Below the pieces are notes generated by a model that was not told the origin of the DNA, did not search any database, and was given only the letters and a program-made list of their open reading frames with translations. Below, in pieces: positions 5,001 to 7,648 of a stretch of DNA of 7,648 nucleotides (positions are counted from its first letter, which is position 1; every line of letters starts with the position of its first letter). This DNA is from Clostridia bacterium (GTDB lineage: Bacteria; Bacillota_A; Clostridia; Christensenellales; Aristaeellaceae), in contig JAFQOY010000058.1 in the NCBI GenBank assembly GCA_017412025.1, positions 1-7,648 of the forward strand. Reading direction: 5' to 3'. The translations under genes were made by a program, and so were the position numbers.

Positions 5001-7648
5001 ATGGAGCGTGCCTGCGGGCATGCCTTCCGGCTTTCGGTTGAAGGATTCAACGAGCGCGCGCTGCTCATCCGTGCAGATGGACAGGCTTGCGATGGGTGCC
5101 TCGCTCCTGCCTGCCAGCTGACCGGCGGCATGCGCGATGGACTGTGCCAGCGTGCGCATGGTCGCTTCGGTGTAGAGCGCATCGTCATATTCCGCTTCCA
5201 CGATGAAGCTTTGTCCGTCTTCCTGAATATTGATAGAGATCGGGAATTTAGCGCGGTTAAGCCCCAATGGGGTGAGGGTAAGCGCACTGCCGGCGACGGT
5301 ATAGCTGGAGACCACACCACCCTGATAGGCGTAAAGCATCTGGCTGTTATAGCCATAATCGGAAGATGCCTGCAGATACGGATAGACCTGATGCGAAAGC
5401 ACGTCGGTCATCTCCTGCTGCACGCTGCTCAGATAGGCGGACGCGCTGTCGTCAGGATTCATCTTCAGGGCGACGGGCAGAGTCTTGACCAGCATGCCGA
5501 TGTTGCGCTGCACATGCACGCCCTCACGGCCATTGGTGATGGAGGCGATGCGCACGTCGCGGGTGGAGGCGAAGCGGCCCGACACAAGGGCGGTGGCGGC
5601 GAGGAAGAGATTGGACGCAGTGATGCTTTGGCCCTTAATGACGTCTTCCACGCTGCTCTTGCTGATTCTGGCGTGTACGGTGCGGGGCAGGCCTGTGCCG
5701 CCGGCATGATTGTCCGTGGGGAAGACGGTTGCGCCTTCGCCGTCGCTCAGACGCGCATGGAAGAATACCTTTGCCTGATCGAATGCGTCGCCGCTGGCGT
5801 TTTCCTGCTCAAGCAGCGCCAGGTCGAAGCTGGAGAAAGATTCCGCCTTCAGTTCCGTGCCGTCATAGGCGGCGGAGAGATCCTGAAGGAAGATATCCAT
5901 GGAGCCGCCGTCGAAGATCATGTGATGGAAATCGCAGAGCAGGCATACACTGTCGGGCAGAATGCAGATTTCCATGCGCAGCAGCGGCCCCTCAAAGAAG
6001 GAGAAGGGGCGCACGAAGGACGCCTTCTTTGCGGCGTATGTCTCGGTCGTATAGGTATCCACCGGGATCTCGATCGTCCGGTCATCCTGACGCAGCTGCA
6101 CAGGTTCGTTGTCTTTCAAGGCGAAATGCGTCTTGACATAGGGGTGTGCGTCGATCACGCGGCGAATGCTCTCAAGAAGCTTTTGCGCATCGGTATCCGG
6201 ACTAAAGCCGATTTCAAAGGGAATGTTATATACCAGCGTACCGGGGTCTTTGAGGCAGGCAAAGTAGAGGCCAAGCTGATTCTGCGTGAGCGGATAGTAT
6301 TCGCGCTTTTTGTAGGATTTGGCTTCATAGCTGCTGCTCCTGCCGAGCAGGATAGCGATTTTTTCGATGGTCTTTTCGCGCATCAGCTCCGGTGTGCGCA
6401 GGTTCTTGCCCGTGCGCTCGGTGATGAGCGCGGCGGCCTTGATGGCGGACAGAGAGTTGAGACCGGCGTACATCAGATCGGTGGTTACGCCGAAATCCTC
6501 CATCTTGAGGACGGAGGCAACAACTTCGAAGATCGCACGCTCCATGTCCGTGCGCGGGGGGATATTTTCCTCCGCCTGAATCTGAATGCGCGGAAGCTCG
6601 CGGCGGTTGACCTTGCCGTTCTGGTTGAGCGGAATGCGCTCGATCTGCATGGTCGCCGCGGGCACCATATAGGGCGGCAGTTCTTCCTCGATAAAGGCAT
6701 TCATCGCCTTGATATCCACCGACGCGTCGGAAACGACATAGGCCACGACGCGCTTGCCGCCGCCCGCATCCTCCTGTGCGATGACGGCTGCGTCGCGAAT
6801 GCCCGGGAAGGCGCGGATACGGCCTTCGATCTCGGTCAGCTCTACGCGGAAGCCGCGAATCTTGACCTGGAAATCCCTGCGGCCGACGAAGTCGATCGCG
6901 CCGTCCGGCAGGAAGCGCACCACGTCGCCGCTCTTGTACATGCGCGAAAGCAGGGGATCATCGCTGAAGGGATTGGACACGAATTTTTCTGCCGTGAGGT
7001 CCGGACGGTTCAGATAGCCGGCAGCCACCTGTGCGCCGGAGATGCACAGCTCGCCGGCTACGCCCACGGGCGCAAGCCTGCCGCGGCTGTCCACCACATA
7101 GAGCGCCGTATTGGGTGTTGACTTGCCGATGGGCACGCGGTCATAGAGCTGATCTACCTGCTGACGGGTACAGGCGACGGTGCATTCGGTCGGACCATAG
7201 AGATTGAACAGAGCAAACGACGGGGGAGTAAGCGGAACCAATGCTTCGCCGCCCACGGAAAGCGCGCGCAGCGAAGAAACCTGCATGCTCTCGGCAAACT
7301 GACGGCCCAGCTGCGTGGTGAGGAAGGCGACGGTGATGTGATTTTCCTCAAAGTAATCCCGGATGCCGGGCAGATCCAGACGCATTTCCTCCGGCAGCAC
7401 ATGCAGGCATGCGCCGCGGAGCAGCGTGGGATACATGTCCATCATGTTGGCGTCAAAGCCAAAGCTGGCATACGCGGGAATGTTGTCGGTTTCGCAGATT
7501 CCATACGATTCCGCGTAGAAATAGGTGTAGTTGGTCAGGTTGCTGTTGGTGAGCATGACGCCCTTGGGCTTGCCCGTCGTGCCGGAGGTATAGAGCAGGA
7601 TGAACAGATCCTCCGGGCGGGAAATATCCTGCACGGGCGCAGCAGCAG
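2064..7648 (-). CDS. Non-ribosomal peptide synthetase, A-T-C-A-T-R, 5'-truncated
   Basis: Multimodular NRPS that activates amino acids, loads them on phosphopantetheinyl carriers, condenses them and releases the peptide reductively. It is expected to be cytosolic and to need a phosphopantetheinyl transferase, which is not seen here. The frame stays open to the window edge, so the true start lies beyond 7648. Residues are numbered from the valine codon (GTG) at 7632-7634; four more codons (Ala-Ala-Ala-Pro) precede it. Domain order: A1 to about 350 (its first ~150 residues missing), T1 361-430, C 445-865, A2 874-1356, T2 1366-1436, R 1474-1850. The gene stops with TAA after Asp-Pro-Glu-Leu. No epimerase, methyltransferase or thioesterase is present, so L residues and aldehyde (or alcohol) release are inferred. 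The layout matches aureusimine synthetase and reductase-terminated NRPSs of gut Firmicutes. It is followed 16 bases later by an exporter gene. NRPS identity is certain; the product is not. Confidence 0.97.
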   Translation of the reverse strand, partial: AAAPVQDISRPEDLFILLYTSGTTGKPKGVMLTNSNLTNYTYFYAESYGICETDNIPAYASFGFDANMMDMYPTLLRGACLHVLPEEMRLDLPGIRDYFEENHITVAFLTTQLGRQFAESMQVSSLRALSVGGEALVPLTPPSFALFNLYGPTECTVACTRQQVDQLYDRVPIGKSTPNTALYVVDSRGRLAPVGVAGELCISGAQVAAGYLNRPDLTAEKFVSNPFSDDPLLSRMYKSGDVVRFLPDGAIDFVGRRDFQVKIRGFRVELTEIEGRIRAFPGIRDAAVIAQEDAGGGKRVVAYVVSDASVDIKAMNAFIEEELPPYMVPAATMQIERIPLNQNGKVNRRELPRIQIQAEENIPPRTDMERAIFEVVASVLKMEDFGVTTDLMYAGLNSLSAIKAAALITERTGKNLRTPELMREKTIEKIAILLGRSSSYEAKSYKKREYYPLTQNQLGLYFACLKDPGTLVYNIPFEIGFSPDTDAQKLLESIRRVIDAHPYVKTHFALKDNEPVQLRQDDRTIEIPVDTYTTETYAAKKASFVRPFSFFEGPLLRMEICILPDSVCLLCDFHHMIFDGGSMDIFLQDLSAAYDGTELKAESFSSFDLALLEQENASGDAFDQAKVFFHARLSDGEGATVFPTDNHAGGTGLPRTVHARISKSSVEDVIKGQSITASNLFLAATALVSGRFASTRDVRIASITNGREGVHVQRNIGMLVKTLPVALKMNPDDSASAYLSSVQQEMTDVLSHQVYPYLQASSDYGYNSQMLYAYQGGVVSSYTVAGSALTLTPLGLNRAKFPISINIQEDGQSFIVEAEYDDALYTEATMRTLAQSIAHAAGQLAGRSEAPIASLSICTDEQRALVESFNRKPEGMPAGTLHQLFEAWALRTPEKTALIAADATLTFAELNRRANALANSLLALGVQPEDRIAFMLPRDSRILVSMLGIIKAGCAYIPVDPEYPRERVEHVLSDSGARYIFTDGDSPIENSLNIDSLLLGEDTANPNLPINRDRLCYIIYTSGSTGKPKGVMLTHGGIVNYVLDDPQNRHVRALTQNQCIMASVTTVSFDMFLKEAFTTLMNGLTLVLADDEQAKNPDKLAVLFEKTGANAFNATPSRMLQYMELPEMKQALAQCKVIMAGGEGYPPALYRKLREITDAVLINTYGPTEITVSSNGKLLDSELITIGAPLKGVVEEVMDIEGNPLPVGFTGELWIGGNGVARGYFGNPEMTAERFVSWNGIRWYKSGDVARWTENGEIIILGRNDGQIKLRGLRIELGEIENAISAVPEIRSCAVLVKKLHGQEHLCTYYSAERDLPAEELREILLRSLTKYMVPTAYLQMDHLPMTPNGKIDRKALPDAQLMQRQEYEPPRNEDEQIFCDIFAGILHLDRVGATDNFFDMGGTSLLVTQVTIDAAAKGKTLSYGDVFANPTPRELASLGDVPQAKADENNIADYDYSPIHTLLEENTLDTLRSGEMRELGNVCITGATGFLGIHVLRAFLQMEKGTAFCVVRGRKSLSAEQRLRSMLAYYFGGDTLPFSGKPFLDALDELMGSRIVVIDGSITDSALYETLDALPIDTYINCAANVKHFSAGTDIEDVNYGGVKLALDFSKRKRCRFVQVSTASIGGMSVNGEPIETTKLDERMLYFGQDLSNKYAGSKFLAERAILEAALDGLDVKIMRVGNLMARDADGEFQANFRTNNFLSRLKAYHLVGAIPYEAMGMSTEFAPIDYTALAVLLLSRTPAACRVFHPYNDHDVFLGDAVAALTKQGIVIEPCEACEYERRFSEAMRDSRKAKHLNALIAYQEHGKRIVPIKSVNSYTSQVLLRLGFMWPITSQAYLKQFFMMMEGLGFFDKDPEL
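2085..3215 (-). other. NRPS terminal thioester reductase domain (R)
   Basis: NAD(P)H-dependent short-chain-dehydrogenase-like release domain that reduces the carrier thioester to an aldehyde. Some family members go on to the alcohol. The nucleotide-binding loop is GATGFLG at 1483-1489. VVRGRK at 1507-1512 places arginines where the 2'-phosphate of NADPH is bound in relatives, so NADPH is favoured by inference. The catalytic set is Ser1618/Thr1619 in VSTAS, with Tyr1652 and Lys1656 in KYAGSK. INCAANVKHF (1577-1586) is the usual NAA-type strand-loop motif. A complete C-terminal substrate-binding portion follows to the stop. No thioesterase accompanies it, so reductive release is the only visible way off the enzyme. 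Confidence 0.94.
3327..3539 (-). other. NRPS peptidyl carrier domain T2
   Basis: Holds the condensed peptide before release. It has a textbook carrier core, DNFFDMGGTSLL at 1392-1403, with the phosphopantetheine-accepting Ser1401 (codon 3432-3434). It is joined to the reductase by an acidic and polar linker of about 37 residues (1437-1473), of the length usual for T-R junctions. Confidence 0.95.
3567..5015 (-). other. NRPS adenylation domain A2
   Basis: Complete adenylation domain choosing the C-terminal residue, the one that becomes the aldehyde. Core motifs: LTFAEL (A1, 901-906), KAGCAYIPVDPEYP (A2, 947-960), YTSGSTGKPKG (A3, 1016-1026), VSFDMF (A4, 1063-1068), NTYGPTE (A5, 1159-1165), GELWIGG (A6, 1207-1213), YKSGD (A7, 1240-1244), GRNDGQIKLRGLRIEL (A8, 1258-1273) and NGK with Lys1347 (A10). 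Specificity positions aligned by eye to GrsA are D1066 M1067 K1070 N1109 I1134 A1136 T1160 V1168 S1169 K1347. I do not recognise this code. A lysine at the Trp239 position and Asn at 278 give a more polar pocket than in A1, so the two modules probably take different amino acids. Confidence 0.95.
4545..4568. repeat. 24-bp exact repeat between the two A-domain coding regions (other copy 7548-7571)
   Basis: The DNA encoding the A3-loop tail KPKGVMLT is identical over 24 bases in A2 (here) and A1 (7548-7571). It is a short direct repeat about 3.0 kb apart, forced mainly by protein conservation but identical at silent positions too. It could act as a site of intragenic recombination between modules; no such event is seen. 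Confidence 0.7.
5040..6302 (-). other. NRPS condensation domain
   Basis: Forms the peptide bond between the T1-bound donor and the T2-bound acceptor amino acid. The C1-like region PLTQNQLGLYF is at 448-458. The catalytic C3 motif HHMIFDG is at 570-576, with the expected general-base His571 (codon 5922-5924) and Asp575 intact. A C5-type NIGMLVKTLPV is at 711-721. With no epimerase upstream, an LCL-type (L donor, L acceptor) condensation domain is the simple expectation; I did not resolve the subtype by phylogeny. About 420 residues, a normal length. It is not a cyclisation domain, because the DxxxxD replacement of HHxxxDG is absent. Confidence 0.93.
6345..6554 (-). other. NRPS peptidyl carrier domain T1
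   Basis: Carries the first visible aminoacyl group on 4'-phosphopantetheine. The attachment serine is Ser394 (codon 6453-6455) in AGLNSLSAIK. The usual carrier core is GGxS; here it reads GLNS, so the first glycine is kept and the second is replaced by leucine. The helical context after the serine (LSAIKAAALI) is normal, so the domain is probably functional. A linker rich in Ser, Lys and Tyr (about 431-444) joins it to the condensation domain. Confidence 0.9.
6585..7648 (-). other. NRPS adenylation domain A1 (N-terminally truncated)
   Basis: Activates the upstream amino acid as an aminoacyl-AMP. The visible part starts just before the A3 phosphate-binding loop YTSGTTGKPKG (15-25). It continues through A4 FGFDAN (58-63), A5 NLYGPTE (144-150), A6 starting GELCISG (194-200), A7 YKSGD (233-237), A8 around GRRDFQVKIRGFRVEL (251-266) and A10 NGK with catalytic Lys341. 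Aligning by eye to GrsA gives specificity positions D61 A62 M65 F104 L125 V127 L145 V153 A154 K341. The pocket lining is almost wholly apolar, which suggests a hydrophobic substrate. The exact residue cannot be named. A1, A2 and A3-proximal sequence lies outside the window. Confidence 0.93.

Noticed and set aside
3162..7121. Plus-strand open frame of 1319 codons opposite the NRPS
   Set aside because: It is codon-for-codon in phase with the NRPS on the other strand, so its stops could arise only from TTA, CTA or TCA codons, which this gene avoids in that stretch. The translation has no recognisable domains, while the minus strand carries full NRPS motifs.
7632..7634. GTG as the NRPS start codon
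   Set aside because: The frame continues upstream to the window edge (Ala-Ala-Ala-Pro), and the first recognisable motif is A3, so about 150 residues of an adenylation domain must lie before it.
1..7648. CRISPR array, tRNA, rRNA, insertion sequence or phage attachment site
   Set aside because: No regularly spaced direct repeats, cloverleaf-like sequence, transposase motifs or flanking inverted repeats were seen. The only strong inverted repeat is the terminator at 37-80.

Overview
The window looks like part of a secondary-metabolite operon from a moderately GC-rich Firmicute, most likely an anaerobic, gut-type member of the Clostridia. That assignment is an inference. It rests on the style of the non-ribosomal peptide synthetase (NRPS), the RsbW/SpoIIAB-like ATPase domain on the neighbouring transporter, and the codon use. 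No rRNA, tRNA or other taxonomic marker is present. Everything convincing is on the minus strand and is transcribed from right to left.

Region 7648-2064 is one very large, 5'-truncated NRPS gene. Read in transcription order it encodes adenylation (A1, beginning just before its A3 core motif), carrier (T1), condensation (C), adenylation (A2), carrier (T2) and a terminal NAD(P)H-dependent thioester reductase (R). All visible catalytic residues are present. There is no epimerase, methyltransferase or thioesterase. The expected chemistry is the joining of at least two amino acids and reductive release as a peptide aldehyde. If no condensation domain lies upstream, a free dipeptide aldehyde would be expected to cyclise to a dihydropyrazinone/pyrazinone, as known for staphylococcal aureusimine synthetase and for reductase-terminated NRPSs of gut Firmicutes.

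Region 2047-293 starts 16 bases after the NRPS stop and is almost certainly in the same operon. It encodes a 584-residue protein made of a complete MATE-type multidrug/toxin exporter (about residues 1-435) fused to a cytoplasmic GHKL ATPase domain of the RsbW/SpoIIAB type (about residues 455-583). The usual N-box asparagine of that domain is replaced by serine. The context suggests export of, or self-protection from, the NRPS product, with the ATPase domain as a possible regulatory or energy-sensing appendage.

Region 292-81 has no intact gene. A short protein-like open frame without a good start overlaps the end of the transporter gene and stops at 153. Its last residues loosely resemble the C-terminus of an adenylate-forming enzyme, so it may be gene debris. 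A perfect 15-bp inverted repeat at 37-80, followed on the minus strand by a T-rich run, is a good intrinsic terminator and closes the operon. Bases 1-36 hold nothing I can identify. The operon promoter and the start of the NRPS lie outside the window.
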